Below, one piece after another: positions 1 through 12,790 of a stretch of DNA of 64,000 bases (its first letter is position 1; each line of letters opens with the position of its first letter). Origin of the DNA: Panorpa germanica (taxonomy: Eukaryota > Arthropoda > Insecta > Mecoptera > Panorpidae); NCBI GenBank assembly GCA_963678705.1, contig OY783220.1, positions 8,577,001 through 8,641,000 of the forward strand, written 5' to 3'. The position numbers and the translations under genes are program-made. A model generated the notes under the pieces. It worked only from the letters and a program-made list of their open reading frames with translations, made no database searches and was not told where the DNA came from.

Positions 1-2111
1 ATTAAGTCAAGTCAAAGAATAATAAGTTTTTATTTTCTTTAACCCTGCTAAGACAGACATAATATTGAAATTTGATTGTTCCTTGAAATAGCTGTAAATA
101 ATATTTGATATTTTGATATATAAATACATATAGCAGAGATTTATTAGCTGTAAGGTTGGTAACCTTACACAAGGATTGTGATGTCACATGCACTTGGAAT
201 GTGTACAACGTTGAATCCCTTTAATAATTAAAGAGACAAAATGACTTTTTTAATTGTTAATATCTCTTAACATATAAGAAGTTATTAAAACATAATTGGA
301 CATTTGAGGTTCTAGTAACCCACTTTATCAATATACAGTACAGTTTTATTGTCTGGTACGACAAAAGCAAAACTATCTTTAGTGTGCACTGGCTTTAGTT
401 TGGACACGTAGAAATGAATCACCAAAACCTAATACTTATTAAATTGGTATCCCTGTAGTAGATAAGAATAATGTTTTGGTTTGAATCAATATATATTTAT
501 CTCCAATAATATAGCTTCAATAATACATAGCTCTTAAGTTTATATGTAATTTACGATCCAATCTTTTTTGTCGGTGATAAAAACAAACATTTGTGTTAGA
601 TAACAAATTTCATTTTCTAAATATCTAATAAATTAAAATTACAAAGCGTTTCGGGTTCAAGTTAACTTTTTGCACGTATAGGCGAATTGACGAAGGTACA
701 TTGTATGATCCCTGTGAAGGATTATGCCTTGTATCACTGAAGGAAAATCCCCAAATTATATTCTATATAAACTTGGTAAAACAATTTTAATAATACTATA
801 TCCTTAGTGTATTTGAATATGGTAACATGTGGTTTGAAGATTCTCCGCTAGGTGGCAGAGCAATTCAGAAATTCAATGGTAATTTGTATTCAACTCGGTG
901 TGCGTTGAAGTATATACCACGTTGTAGGATTTAATAACTTATGAATCTTGCGAAATTGAATTTGAATTCAACAAGTTTGGCAAACGTAGAATGAACAGAA
1001 ATGGCGTATTGTTTAAAGTGATATATATATGTATACAATGTATTGTAGTACAAATTTCCGCCACAGTGACGTTTTGTGAAACTTAAAATATATGTCGGTT
1101 TTCGAGAAAGATTTACTCCTTTGCCGTAGAAATGTTTGTACTTCAAGACAACCTCGTATTATGTTGGTAGTGATGTTGTGGCCCCATCTCAGTAAACAAT
1201 TTGGTGAAGTGTCCTGTTTTGTGACGTTTCTATCACTATTGCACTTCAATTATAGTTCGTATCAACTTTATCTTCATTTGTATTCCGACAGGTGGATTTG
1301 TAGCCGATAAAATAGACATTTCATCTCAACTGAACTCTTTCATGACAGAAAAATCATACGCATTTTCAATATAATGGCTCCAAAATGTTTACTGTGCCTG
1401 ATCAGTTTATGATTATGTATGTACATAATTCCAAAAAAATATAACTCTGCTCCAGGGATCTAACCAGAAGTCAACGTCAAGCCCACTACAGTTTTCTGAC
1501 TATTTTTCAAATTTTGCGATTTTAAAAACAATGGTTATCTTTGTCTCTGTTTGTTCAATGTGGTGTGGTGTGGTTTGTGTGGTGTTGTCTTTATCTTCGA
1601 CATTTGTCTTTATCTTAAGGCCCAGAGGGTTCACGAAGGCGAAGCTTTGTTTCAGAATAGCACGAAATGTGCTTGTGTCCTATGTCTTAATTTCTATAAA
1701 ATTGTCCTATATATTGATAAAGTGGGTTACTAGAACCTCAAATGTTCAATTATTTTTTAATAACTCCTTATATTTCAGGAGATATTAACAATTAAAAAAG
1801 TCATTTTGTCTCTTTAATTATTAAAGGGATTCAACGTTGTACAACATTCCAAATGCATGTAACCTCACATCCAGTAGTTGCTATCTCTTTTATACAGCAG
1901 AGCGTAAAAGAGATATATTCTTGACAGAACTCTAACAAGTTTACAGGTTACCAACCTTACAGCTCATAAATCTCTGCTATATGTATTTATATATCAAAAT
2001 ATCAAATATTATTCACAGCTATTTGAAGGAATAATAAAATTTAAATATTATGTCTGCCGTAACGGAGTTAAATTAAATAAAAACTTATTATTCTTTGACT
2101 TGACTTGATTA
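1..2111. repeat. Long inverted-repeat element (arms about 340-390 bp)
   Basis: Positions 1-340 recur in reverse complement at about 1714-2107. Both arms contain the same landmarks: ttctttgacttgacttgat at the outer end, a tract around tatgtatttatatatcaaaa, and gataaagtgggttactag at the inner end. The left arm lacks about 50 bp present in the right arm (the agagcgtaaaagagat segment). The outer left end lies at or before position 1, so target duplications cannot be read. The 1.37-kb loop carries no recognisable transposase. Confidence 0.8.
1438..1495 (-). mobile_element. Degenerate SINE head fragment
   Basis: The minus strand reads tgtagtgggcttgacgttga, then ctggttagatccctggagca and gagttatat, a decayed version of the SINE head and B-box region. 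Confidence 0.45.
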
Positions 2112-2318
2112 TTTCGACTACCAACAGCTACAAAACATAAAATGCATTTCACGTCATACAAATGGCCGACCATTTCTAGCGCTAAAACTACAATTCAAAT
2201 TTTTAATTGCTATATCTCCGTCAACATTTAGATATTTAATAAAATAGACACGCCAATACACATTTATTAACATCAATTTCAAGCAACAATTGAAAAATCG
2301 ACCACTAAAAAATGAGGA

Positions 2319-3170
2319 CGCAAGCCCATTGCTTTTAAAAATGACTAATTTATACTCATACTCATATAGTCATTCAGAGATAGCTCAAGGCATAAGAGCA
2401 GCTGTGTAATACTCATATAATTCATATCATAGCAACATATAGGACGCATCGGTATCTAAAACTGTATTCTGTTACACTGTTCTGTGGAATTGGAAACCAA
2501 TGCTTCTACCGATAAAATTGTGAATCCGGTGGAAAATTGGATGGAAAATCAAGAAATTTTTATCGTACACATCATGCAGCTATCGTAGCGTACTGTGGGT
2601 GGGATCTTTCCAAGGAGACTGACACTTCATAGGTTGTCAATAAATTGTAGACGCATGGACCAGCCGTCGGCATTCAAACCTACCTACATACCTACATACA
2701 CAGACAGATCGAACTAACATTTACAAAGTTCTACCCTGTGCGAGATATTATTTATTTTTTCTTTGCTTTGACGACAAACTTTTTTTATGGTAAGGTTTTA
2801 CAAAAACAGGGTCGAGATACCACGTCGACTTGTTATTTTCTCTCCCTGAGGGAGTTAGTTAAAAAGAATGAATACACAATTTTTGCAAAATGAAAATAAT
2901 CCCTTTTTTAATAAAATGTCAAAAAAATAGAGAAAAGTTATTATGTAGTTACTTATAAAAGGTTACCAACAAAACTGAATTGATAAGATTTTTTTATAGT
3001 CTAGTGTAATAAATAGTCTAACAGGGGTCATATATAAATTATGTCCCACCTTTCCACATTGTCACGTCTTGTTACATATTGTGATGTCACACATTTGAAA
3101 AAAGATATATTTGCTTAGTCTTATTTTGTTTCTTGATCGTGTTTTGGAATCTTAATTTTAAATGGGCCTG
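2319..3170. other. Stretch without recognisable features
   Basis: AT-rich sequence between the two copies of the repeat block. It contains a tetranucleotide-like run (acctacctacatacctacat near 2678) and no ORF of note. Nothing else was identified. Confidence 0.5.
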
Positions 3171-3709
3171 TGTCCTATGTCTTAATTTCTATAAAAGTGT
3201 ACTATACGAGTATATTGATAAAGTGGGTTACTAAAACCTCAAATGTCATGTGACCTCAAATCCGATATGTTTCTATCTCTTTTATACAAAAGAGCGTAAA
3301 AGAGATAGCATATTGTTGACAGAACTCTAACAAGTTTACAAGTTACCAACCTTACAGCTCATAAATTTCTGTTATATGTATTTATATATCAAAATATCAA
3401 ATATTATTTACAGCTATTTCGAGGAACAATAAAATTTCAATATTATGTCTGCCGTAACAGGGTTAAATATAATAAAAACTTATTATTCTTTGCTAAGTAA
3501 CGTATACGTACTAGATACACAGGAATACCAACAGCTACAAAACATTACCACAGCACGACCGACCATTTCTAGCGCTAAAACTACAATTCAAACTTTTAAT
3601 TGCTATATCTCCGTCAACATTTAGATATTTAATAAAATAGACACGCCAATACACATTTATTAACATCAATTTCAATCAACAATTGAAAAATCTACTACAA
3701 AAAAATGAG
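3171..3709 (+). repeat. Direct second copy of the right arm and its flank (1674-2318)
   Basis: The block from tgtgtcctatgtcttaattt to the region around tgaaaaatc repeats 1674-2318 in the same orientation. The copy includes about 190 bp outside the inverted-repeat arm (ctagcgctaaaactacaatt and gtcaacatttagatatttaa). It is therefore either a duplicated locus piece or a larger repeat unit, not just a solo arm. Small indels separate the copies (the first lacks cgag near the start of the block; the second lacks part of the middle). Confidence 0.8.
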
Positions 3710-4558
3710 TACACTGCCCTCCGTTTGTCATACTTTATTTACCCTTGTCACTAACTGATATACACGTATCTATGTTTCATTAGTCTAAGACTGACGATAC
3801 TGCTGAATCATGAACTACTGATAACACTAATATTTTGTTATTTGGTTGGCGCACCTTTTGGAACACCTTCCTCAGCTAATCATAAAACCTCTACAATACA
3901 TTTTACTTATTTCATGTTTATCATGGCATTTAAGGGATAATTCACAAATCACATGCCACTTAATTTACGATCCCCTAATCCTATTAGCCAGGAAGCGGAA
4001 GCTGTCAGTATCTCTGTCAATTATCTCGTTTCCGTGAATTGTCAGTTTTATTACTGAAATTGGAATTGAAAAGTAAGTGGAAAGTGGCATTGATATGCGG
4101 TTCACCTTTATTAGTCGCCTAGAAGACAGTGGCGTAACTAGGCATTTACGGGCACCGGGCCAAAAACGCAAATTGGATCGCTTAGGTAAATAATGAAACA
4201 TATTCCACGGTTCCTAAATTTGTTCCTAAGAAAACAGTAAGATATTCGAATTATGCAATCTATTCACTGTAAACTAAAACTACCATTTATTCAAAGAAGA
4301 TATTTTACATTTTTGACATTATACCTTCAAAAAATATAATTATTAAAACAACTACAATATTAAATTGAAAAAAGCATTTGAAATTAGGTTTAATTTTCTA
4401 TTCTCTACCTCTTATAAGTATTCCCGCTAAACAAAGGTACGGACATGTAAAGTTTGCTTCTTACATTTTTTTTTAGGTTGATATGATGTAAAATTACATA
4501 TTTTCTGACGCTTTTACTTTTTAAGCCCTTTTAAATTAAAACAAAATTTTTCATTTAA

Positions 4559-4842
4559 GGTGAAACATTACTTCATGGTTCTATAGTTAGATATAGTTGG
4601 CAATAGTGTACTAAAATGACAACCGATTTGCAACTTAGTACTAGCACTGCATGTTTTCAGATATAAAAATGTTAATAACTTTGCACAGGATTGAGCTATT
4701 TAAACGATATAAACGTTAAAATTTAGAGAAATAGTCAAGCTTTGTTTATAAATAAATCATTAATTAGTATATCAATTATTAAGAAACATATAGCGTGTTG
4801 AAAATCAAATTTCTATTTTCTGTTAATATTTTTATACCTGCA
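4559..4842 (+). mobile_element. Fragment of a piggyBac-like non-autonomous element
   Basis: Begins TTAA/GGTGAAAC at 4555-4566, the same end as the foldback element at 37164. About 285 bp match the reverse complement of 32638-32921, including gaaacattacttcatggtt and the stretch around attagtatatcaatt. Only one end is recognisable in either copy, so both look truncated or have a diverged second end. Confidence 0.55.
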
Positions 4843-6949
4843 TTTCATATTTTCCAGTGGCTCCAAATTTCTATTTATATATTTAAAAATAGTTAACATT
4901 ATGAACTATTTTTAAATATGTATATATCGATCGGTCAGTTCATTAAGGAGTCAAGTCCGAACTTTACCGAAAAGTAACAGTTAAAAAATGGTGCTATATT
5001 TAAAATGACAGCTCTTGTAATATTAATGTTTTTAAAGTACATTTCGTCTTAAATTGTTGTAGGAGGCGTTCCACTGTTACTCCTCTATTGCATTACTTAC
5101 ATAATTTAATAGCATATATTAAATAAAAAAACGTTTTTCTATTTTCTGTCCTCATTCATTATGACTTTGTTTATTTACACGCAATTTATGATCATAACAA
5201 TGCTAGTTATAGTTTAACAAATCCACATGCTCGCATGCTCGTCCCATTACGTAAGCAATTGCGGTTTTAGATTTAACAGCTGGTGGGTTCAGTAGCCCTC
5301 ATTGAGAAGTCGGCAACCCGTCAACCATATTGTCTCTCGAACATGTACATCAGTCGTGTTCAAACTACAGCTCGCGTTCTAGATTTGTAGACAACGAAAT
5401 CCTCAAGTGAACAAGTAAAATATAACAGAGATATCAGCGCATTTAAATGAAACAAGCAATAAAGATACATGAAGATTCGCTAGATGGAAAATGGGCAACA
5501 AGGAAGGGGATGGAAGATCCTGCAGAACGTATAAAAAGGAAAGAGACAGTGTAAACGCTGAAACATATGAAAAAAAGTAGAGGTAACATATGAAGGAAAG
5601 ATAGACAATGAAAAAGAGTAGAGGAATTGTTGTCAGGAGGCTAAGAACGAAGAAGGTGGAAGACGAAGGTAAACAGAAGAAGGAAGGATAACCAAAGATG
5701 GAGCATCATAATTACTCAAATATTTACATCTATTTTTGCATTTGCGATTGTTTCTGATCAACATGGTTTCGCTTCTCTGGCTAATCTCACTTTAGTATCA
5801 CTCCAATTATTCGCATCTGCACGGTTCTGTTACATATTTTAATTATCATATCATGTCACTCATCACAGAGATTGATTATAACACATTCCGTAATTGATTT
5901 GACATGATTTGTTTCAGTGAAACCACATCACACAGAACCCAGTCAATGGTCCATGAATCTGTGGTTTCTGTATCTGTGTGGAACTGTGTTTATCTTTTAT
6001 TGAATTATTAATTGAACTGTTAAATTCAAAGCAAGAATTTAATTGAATATCGGTTATATGCGCGACCAATCACATAGTATTTTATTGATTCATATACATT
6101 GACAGGAAAATTGTATTATATGAATCGAAATCAAATGCAATATGTGATTTGCCTTTTAGCTGATTGATGAAATAAACAATTTGAAAAAGTAATAAATAAA
6201 CAAAGTGGGAAATTGCAATGAATAAATCAATGTTTTGGAAACTTGGCAATGTTATGTAGGCATCATTTGAATCCACTATTATATTTAATCTGATACAGGG
6301 TGTTTGGTAGCAAGATGCAAAGCTTAAGGGGATGATAGTTGACAGCATTTAGAACATTTTAAGCCATTCTTTTTTAAAGAAATATATAGACTTAGAACGT
6401 CCCGCTGATTCCATATCTGGCAACCATTTTGAAATCGGTTTATAATTTGATCTATAAAATGCCAATAACTCAAAAACCCAAGAAAATCCAAAAGAAAAAA
6501 ATAAATTGCAGATTTGAAATCAGCGTTGAATTTTACTATAAGATCCGGTTGAATTTTCCAAATCAAAAAATATAATTTTTTTCACGGTAAAAATATATAT
6601 TTTTTCGTGGCGAAAATATATTTCTTGTAGTTTTTTTCCTATTAACGACGAGTTGAATATAACTGTAGTTTAACAAGCAAAATATCTCGGTTAATTCGAT
6701 TGTTAGTTTTATTTCTCTGTTACAAACCGTGGATATTAACATGAGCGGACACACGGATTCATATTCAAAACAATTCCATAACTAAGGTTTAACTGACCAT
6801 TGAGAAAACGTCTCTAACTGTATTACAGCAGCTGTGAATCACTGTTATTTGAATTACATTTATTTTTCAAGAAGACATTTTAAAAGCTCTCAGGCTACGC
6901 TTAGGGTGATCTGTTTTATATTATACTGGTAAAACATATTATACATAAA

Positions 6950-7317
6950 GCCCGTAACACACTGCAAGCGTATTTAAACGACTCCTGTGTTCTTTGCATG
7001 AGTTGTGTCACAATACATACATATTACGTACCGATACGACAGTACTCCAAGTCAAACTTGTGTACTGTAGGGTGTATTGGAGTTTTCTTGCACTAACATA
7101 ATTTATCATGAGAGCAAATTTTACTTTAATTTTTATCGATACTCCACTGTTATGAAAGAGACTATTGGTTTTACAAGGTTCGGATAGGTTTAGCGTTGTA
7201 GTATATATTCGGACGGCTTTGTCGTTTGCAGTGTGCGAGGTTTATTATAATGACAGTGTTCGGATAGGATAAGTTCGGTTAAAATTCGCTTAAATACGGT
7301 TGCAGTGTGCGACGGGC
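6950..7317. mobile_element. MITE, family M copy 1
   Basis: A 368-bp element with imperfect inverted ends: gcccgtaacacactgcaagc on the left, and on the right the reverse complement of a GCCCGTCGCACACTGCAA-type end. The interior shares blocks with 59669-60115 (acaacacatgcaaagaa, ctccaatacaccctacagta and tcataacagtggtgtatcga in reverse). No coding capacity. The target duplication could not be settled. Confidence 0.75.
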
Positions 7318-8612
7318 GTTAGAATTCCAGTGCTGGTATATTTCCCTTGTGAAATATGAAATAACAGCAAATGCAATGATCTAAACAGATTGTATCATAC
7401 CAGTATCAAGCTCGGTTTAAATGTAGGTGGACGTACGACGATTTAAGCACGAATACAATGCAACTACTTTGTGTAATGTAAATCCGTGTGTTACAACAAA
7501 ACTGCATTACGGATATCCGCTCCAGAGCGACAAAACAATGTTCGCAAGAATAATAAATAGTTCGCGTGCTGGAAAAATACGGACGCTATCATTTTGTGGC
7601 AATCGTTCAATAAAAATGATGAGAAAACTATTTTATGTTATTTACTATTTGTGCTTATAATGATATAACACTAAGGACCGTTTTTCCAACTCTCTGTTAA
7701 CTGAGGTTTATTATAAACCTTGATTGAGACTTTTGTTCGAATATAACTGTAGCTTAACGATTACCTTTTTCGTTAGTTAACTGTGATCAGTCTTTGACAA
7801 AATTAAAATTGGAGAAACATATTTTAGATTGAACTTTACTTATGCCATAACCGAAGTTTAACCGGGAATTGAGTAACGACACTTAAAAGAATTGAAAGAT
7901 AAACCTTGATTCTATATTATACTCGTAATTAGGGGCGGATGTACCTTAAGTGCACTCGTGCGCTGTACTACCAAATATTTATAACTTGGAAAATGAAAAA
8001 GAGTCACAAAATATCATAATAATACCTCAATTACATACTGATTTTATACTTAGGAAGTTGCAAGGAATCAACTTAATCTCTATGCCGAATTAATTAAAAC
8101 TTATTTTTGCTCGAAGAAATATTCCCCGTGCGCTCTTCACAACGCACGTAGCTGCTCAATATAACTACTAGTGCGTGAGACAGAAGATACTCATTACAAA
8201 CAATATGAAGAATCTGACGTTGTTTAAATACAATGAATTTAAGATTCGTAAGATTTTTTATACAATATTTTCTATTTCATTATCATTTACTTTTATATTT
8301 TTGATATGTCACCCTACGAACTTATTGAGTCATGTGTAAAATCAATAATAAACTATTAAAATACAATTTACAAGCAAAAATGTATACTCGTATAAATTTT
8401 TTATTGCCTGTTATTTCTGAAACGTTTTAAATCAACCGATCATAAAATTCCACTTCAACAGATTCATGAATTTTCGAGCCCAATTTAAATGCTTGGAATC
8501 GAAGAACCACTTTCCATTTTAAACATTACGAATAACAATAAATCACTGTCTCACTTAGGCTAGGCGCACACTACAGATAAAACTGCTGTTAAGGTTCCGG
8601 TCCCTTATCTTA

Positions 8613-9020
8613 TGCCGGTTTCACACCAGAGAGACAGTTCCATAAAACACGAAAAAAAACACCAATGTTTACACCAAATAGAAAGTTCTTAAAACGTTTT
8701 TGTCTTTAAAAACTGTTTTAGTAAACAAAACACATTCCCATCTGGAGTCGGAAAGATCAAATGAAAACACGTTTCTTGTTGTTTTTTAGTCTGCATGGTT
8801 GGAACACGCAGTTTTGTTTTTTGTGAACATTTATTTGCGTTTGTCAGTTGTTGTTTTTCATGTTTATAATTTTTATGGTACACACAAAAAAACACTAAAA
8901 ACAAAACCCGTCTGTTTTCGAAAAACAGAACTGTTTTAAAATAAAAAAAATATGGTTTTGTTTTGTTTTTTTTTTTTGACAACAAAACGGTTTTCAAAAT
9001 TATCTTGTGTGATACTGGCA
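8613..9020 (+). mobile_element. Harbinger-like MITE, family B copy 1 (TSD TTA)
   Basis: A 408-bp element with ends tgccggtttcacaccagaga and, inverted, a diverged tgccagtatcacacaagata. It is flanked by TTA at 8610-8612 and 9021-9023. Internal blocks (ctgttttagtaaacaaaaca, tcagttgttgttt) match the copies at 33530 and 56342. The TWA-type 3-bp duplication points to PIF/Harbinger ancestry. The ORFs at 8689-9072 and 8936-9124 run through it and are not conserved. Confidence 0.82.
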
Positions 9021-9271
9021 TTAGGTATATTTTTTGTGTTTGTTTGAAAGGATTTAATAAAGATATATGCAAGAATCGATATATTCATATACCTTTTATA
9101 TGGTATTGTTCTGATGAGCGCCAAGCTTTAGGAAAACTATGCTTTTAAAAACCCTCTACAGCGAGCGTGGAAAACCCATACATTTCCACAAGGGGGATAC
9201 CATGGGGGAAACCATGGGGGAGCATTAAGTACAAAATACCAGGAAGTGACCAGTTACAGCAGTGCACTTAC

Positions 9272-9458
9272 TTCTGGTGTCGCGGAAAGTATCCTGCAGC
9301 AGCTGGGGGAAGGGGTTCTTGGAGTAGCCATGGTGGTACGACTCGTGCCAGCGTCGGACGTGCTTCACAAACACCCCCGCTGACCGCATGCCACTCAGAA
9401 CGGTGGTAGCCACTTTGTCCATCTCCGTAACAGGGGAATCCAAGTACAGGAAGGACAC
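9272..9458 (-). CDS. Receptor guanylate cyclase, coding exon 4 (ligand-binding domain)
   Basis: Encodes residues 170-231 plus one base of the next codon. It begins after a ttatgattag acceptor with VSFLYLDSP, followed by ATTVLSGMRSAGVF, and ends LLQDTFRDTR just before a gtaagt donor at 9271-9266 (phase 1). This corresponds to the strand after the inter-lobe crossing and the following helix in ANF-receptor domains. In relatives the next residues form a strand of the type IYVFLG, which is not found in the remaining 9.2 kb, so the next exon probably lies outside the window. The transmembrane, kinase-like and cyclase parts are also outside. Translation past the donor reaches a stop within 15 codons and is not coding. 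Confidence 0.92.
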
Positions 9459-9641
9459 CTAATCATAAAAGGATCGTATCGTATAGGTCATTAACCTCTT
9501 ATCATTATCACTGTAATTATATTTGAAGAACTTGTTGAACGTTTCGTATCATTTTGGTTATAAATTAAAAGCAAACATTGTTGTTATCTATTACTAAATA
9601 TGATAGATGGATTGACATATTGTGTTTGACTTGATACGTAC

Positions 9642-9764
9642 ATGGGTCCAATTAAACGATAATAGCAGTGACGTCACTGATTTGGAAATTTGAGTATCCG
9701 GAGGGCGCGTCCTGGCAAATGTTGGAAAATCTTTCTTGTCAGAGGTTTCGTAGTGGGTGCAAAA
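9642..9764 (-). CDS. Receptor guanylate cyclase, coding exon 3 (ligand-binding domain)
   Basis: A 41-codon exon, too short for a simple ORF scan, found by reading for the segment missing between exons 2 and 4. The acceptor is a pyrimidine tract ending ttattacag and the donor is gtacgt; both boundaries are phase 0. It encodes residues 129-169, with the motifs FCTHYETSDKKDFPTFARTR and PPDTQISKSV, which are hallmark residues of insect receptor guanylate cyclase ligand-binding domains, ending in FNWTH (Asn166 sequon). It joins exon 2 as LPMISY/FCTHY and exon 4 as NWTH/VSFLYLD without a break. The intron to exon 4 is only 183 bp; the intron before it is about 16.3 kb. Confidence 0.94.
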
Positions 9765-9940
9765 CTGTAATAAAAGAAAAAAAAGATTAGAAAATGTTAT
9801 TTCACAATTTCATGAGACTTCTCTCACACTGGAATAAAGAATGAGATGAAAATTCTACTTTTAAGTTTATCAATACACCACTATACTAAATGTAATAGAA
9901 GAGCGTATGCATCTTTTTCTCCTCTCATCGATCTGCCTCA

Positions 9941-10655
9941 AAACCGTCAAAACGATAAAAAAAGAACATATTTTAGATAATGTTTGTTGACGACACAGTT
10001 AACATATAATTATTTCTATAATTACTACATGATAAAATAACATTTAAAGAATAATTTGTAAAGTTTTCATAAATAAATATCAAGAAATGAGGCATTGACA
10101 GCGAATCTCCGCAGACGTCACAAGAAAAAGTAACATTGCGGTGTCCCTCATAACTCATCACTGGATTATTTGAAATAAAAAAACCAAAATGATTTCATTA
10201 GTTGATAAGGTTTTACAGGTCACCCTGTCGAGTTTTTTTCTTTTTTATAGACTTTTCAATTTTTTACAGCACTTAAAAGTCAAAATACCGATTTTTCATG
10301 AAAGAAATCAAAAACTTTGTTATTTTAAAATACGTTAAAATTAAAAAACAAGAAAAAAGTTGACAACGTTACCTTGGCATTTATCTAAAGAAAGAGTGTG
10401 CAAAATTTCAAATGTATCCGTATAGTAGATTTTGAGCTAGAGAAGGCACCGACTTTGAAAAAGCAAAGTGTGAGAAAGAAGCGTTTATAACTTTCAAAGA
10501 AAGACGAAACCAGACCAGAGAGGTGAAGACTTAAAACTCTATATCTCCGACAGTTTATCTCCAATCGATTTCAAATTTTCACACAATAAACTTAATATGT
10601 TGTATGTTAATATAAACAAATAAAAAAAAAGTTGCAACCTTACCCACCCCCTTAA
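9941..10655 (+). repeat. Dispersed DNA-element family A, copy 1
   Basis: Begins near cgtcaaaacgataaaaaaag and ends ...ttacccacccccttaag. Contains the family landmarks tttgacgac-type left block, tcaagaaatgaggcattgac, ctagagaaggcaccgac and ctccgacagtttatctccaa. It lies 177 bp upstream (minus sense) of coding exon 3. The ORF at 9973-10161 on the minus strand is the family ORF discussed in the findings. Confidence 0.8.
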
Positions 10656-10663
10656 GCTACAAA

Positions 10664-11158
10664 AAATGTACTGGCTAATAGGTCATAAGTCTATATTAAA
10701 ACCAGTATGGACCTACGAAGTATAGCTCTGGGAATTATCCTCAAACTACAACAGTGAGATTCTACAACGCTTCCAATCCAAGGTGCTACGTGTTATTATA
10801 AATACTCCACGATTTATGACTAAAGAAGATATGCATCATGACCTACAAGTACCTAGGGTCAAAGACATAATTATAAAGTACATAGACTAACTGGATGATC
10901 ACCCAAACACCCTTACGGCGAACCTGGTGAGCGTAAGAACAGAGCTCCTGCTAAAAAGAAAACTACGCAGCGATTTAGTCGATGACGCTTTAGCAGTCCT
11001 AAATATTCAAGTGTACATTCTCATGTGAACTTGGAAGGGATAATACCTTATATGAATGTATCACTGGATACATTCCTTTCATGATTTTATTATGTCACTT
11101 ACTAAATATCCCAAGCGATACAATTCTGGGATGCTAATAAAAAAATACAAATGATAAA
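10664..11158 (+). pseudogene. Jockey-like non-LTR retrotransposon, 3' end of reverse transcriptase ORF
   Basis: Conceptual translation from about 10703 gives KPVWTYEV, a stop, then EILQRFQSKVLRVIINTPRF and MHHDLQVPRVKDII. This is the end of the thumb region typical of Jockey-clade reverse transcriptases. Two in-frame stops show it is dead. The ORF is followed by a short 3' UTR ending near an A-rich stretch at about 11140-11158. It is a 5'-truncated remnant, not a host gene. Confidence 0.8.
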
Positions 11159-12639
11159 ATAGTTGTTTCTTTCAGCTTCATAAGTTTTGTTTAATTGTAA
11201 ATAAGCAACATCCTGATAACATTAGAGTAACCTTTTATGCTTGATTATTACAGTTATTGTACTTTTAACGAACAAACATAATTAGCGAAAACTACAAACT
11301 CAACGCTACGTTGCTAACTTCATTTAATTGAATACAGCTCATTAACGACAAACTCATTGTTTTCAACTTTGAAATTACGAGTATCTAACGTTGAAAGATA
11401 TGAAGCATAATAGGGTTAAACTAATTGAACTGTAAACTAACATATAACTGTCACCACGCCCACCTCTACAACATCCCCTATCCCACTCCAAGTAAACTAC
11501 GACCTCCGACCTAAATAAGTAAGCGGATTATTGTTCAGACATCATGTCGAAGCTGATTACGTCCTCCTGACTCCTGTAGGATAAAACTAGGATCCTGTAT
11601 TCTGTTCTAGAGACTGTATTTAATAATAAAGGAAAAAGCTTTGGAAAATCCTTGTTGACAAGTTAAATTTAATAAATGTTTTCAAATAAGTTTTATTAAA
11701 AGTAAACTTCTATAAATGTTGTACCAAACATTTTATATATCTTTTCTAATTAAAGGATGTTTTTTGTTTACTAAAAGAAGAACTGTTGCAGCTGGAATTT
11801 TATAAATCAGAAGTGGGATATGCACTAATCAGTAATGAGTGATTATCTACATCGACAACGTTTACCTCTCTTTTGGAATTTGCCCAGGAACATGTTTTTT
11901 ACAAAAAGCAAAGGTTGAAAGGTGCTTAAAATGTTTTCTGAAATGGGTTTTAATTATTAACAAGCTGAAAACAGCCACCCCAGTAAACATTTTGTTGTAA
12001 ATTCTACTTAATTTCTATTACATATCATGAATTTTTTGTCTGGAACGTGTTCGTTTTCTATTCAGTCGTTCATAGGAAAGGCTCTTTTTATGAGTTACAG
12101 AGATCGCAACGACGGTTCACTGCTGAATTAAAAGCGGAGTAGGTTTATGATTTATGACCGGAGTTATAAACTTGAAACTAGCAGGGGTATAAAACTTAAT
12201 TGAATTCTACTTTTTAAAGTCTTCAAAATATAAATATTTAAATGAAGAAATAAATAGATGTAATCTTTAGTACGGATCGTGATTTTTTTAATGAATATTA
12301 TTCATCTTCAACAATACTCGTTATATTAGTTTTTTACATTGTTTTGGTGATTCAAAAATCTACGATCGGCAGGTCTGCGTTAGGTTTAAAACCTCTGGCT
12401 TACCATCGCTAGGTACTATCTTCGTTTATATACATTATATTCGGGGATTGAGGGAGATAGCGTCTGTCTATTACCATTAAAGAAATATTTGTTGAAAAAG
12501 GATAGTATATACTTTAAACATCTGTACAGAACGAAATATTATACAAGTGTAACGGTGAAAAATATATTTTATATATTTATAATAGGGCACTTCACCAAAT
12601 TGTTTACTGAGACGCTTCACTGCCCAATTTGATAGGAAT

Positions 12640-12790
12640 GACAAAGGATCAATTGGAAAGAATTTTCTGTATTTTCACCTCTTCCCTTCGTTGCCTCCTC
12701 TCATCAGCTCCTCTATCTTTTCATCCCTTGTTTTACACTCGCATGTATCTCTTTTGTGGTCCAACGTCTCTCTTTTAGAATGTTTAATTA
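12640..12790 (-). pseudogene. I/R1-like LINE remnant (C-terminal region)
   Basis: On the minus strand a short frame reads KRETLDHKRDTCECKTRDEK then LMRGGNEGKR, which aligns by eye with EDETLEHIKFECKEK and LLKGGSEGKRWM of the LINE at 14962. Stops and frameshifts surround it. It is a decayed fragment of the same LINE family in opposite orientation. Confidence 0.55.

Larger units (their letters stand above)
1..9271 (-). other. Intron following exon 4 (start of it; continues beyond the window)
   Basis: Starts at the gtaagt donor after exon 4 and has no plausible acceptor plus receptor coding sequence up to position 1, so it is at least 9.27 kb long. It holds the inverted and direct repeats at 1-3709, a piggyBac-like fragment at 4559, a MITE at 6950 and a MITE at 8613. 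The stretch 4850-6949 has a purine-rich, ORF-poor part at about 5440-5720 and a degenerate repeat at 6380-6560 related to 18060-18310. The stretch 7318-8612 shows nothing definite. Confidence 0.7.

Noticed and set aside
9167-9409. Plus-strand ORF over exon 4
   Set aside because: It is the antisense shadow of the conserved receptor exon on the minus strand.
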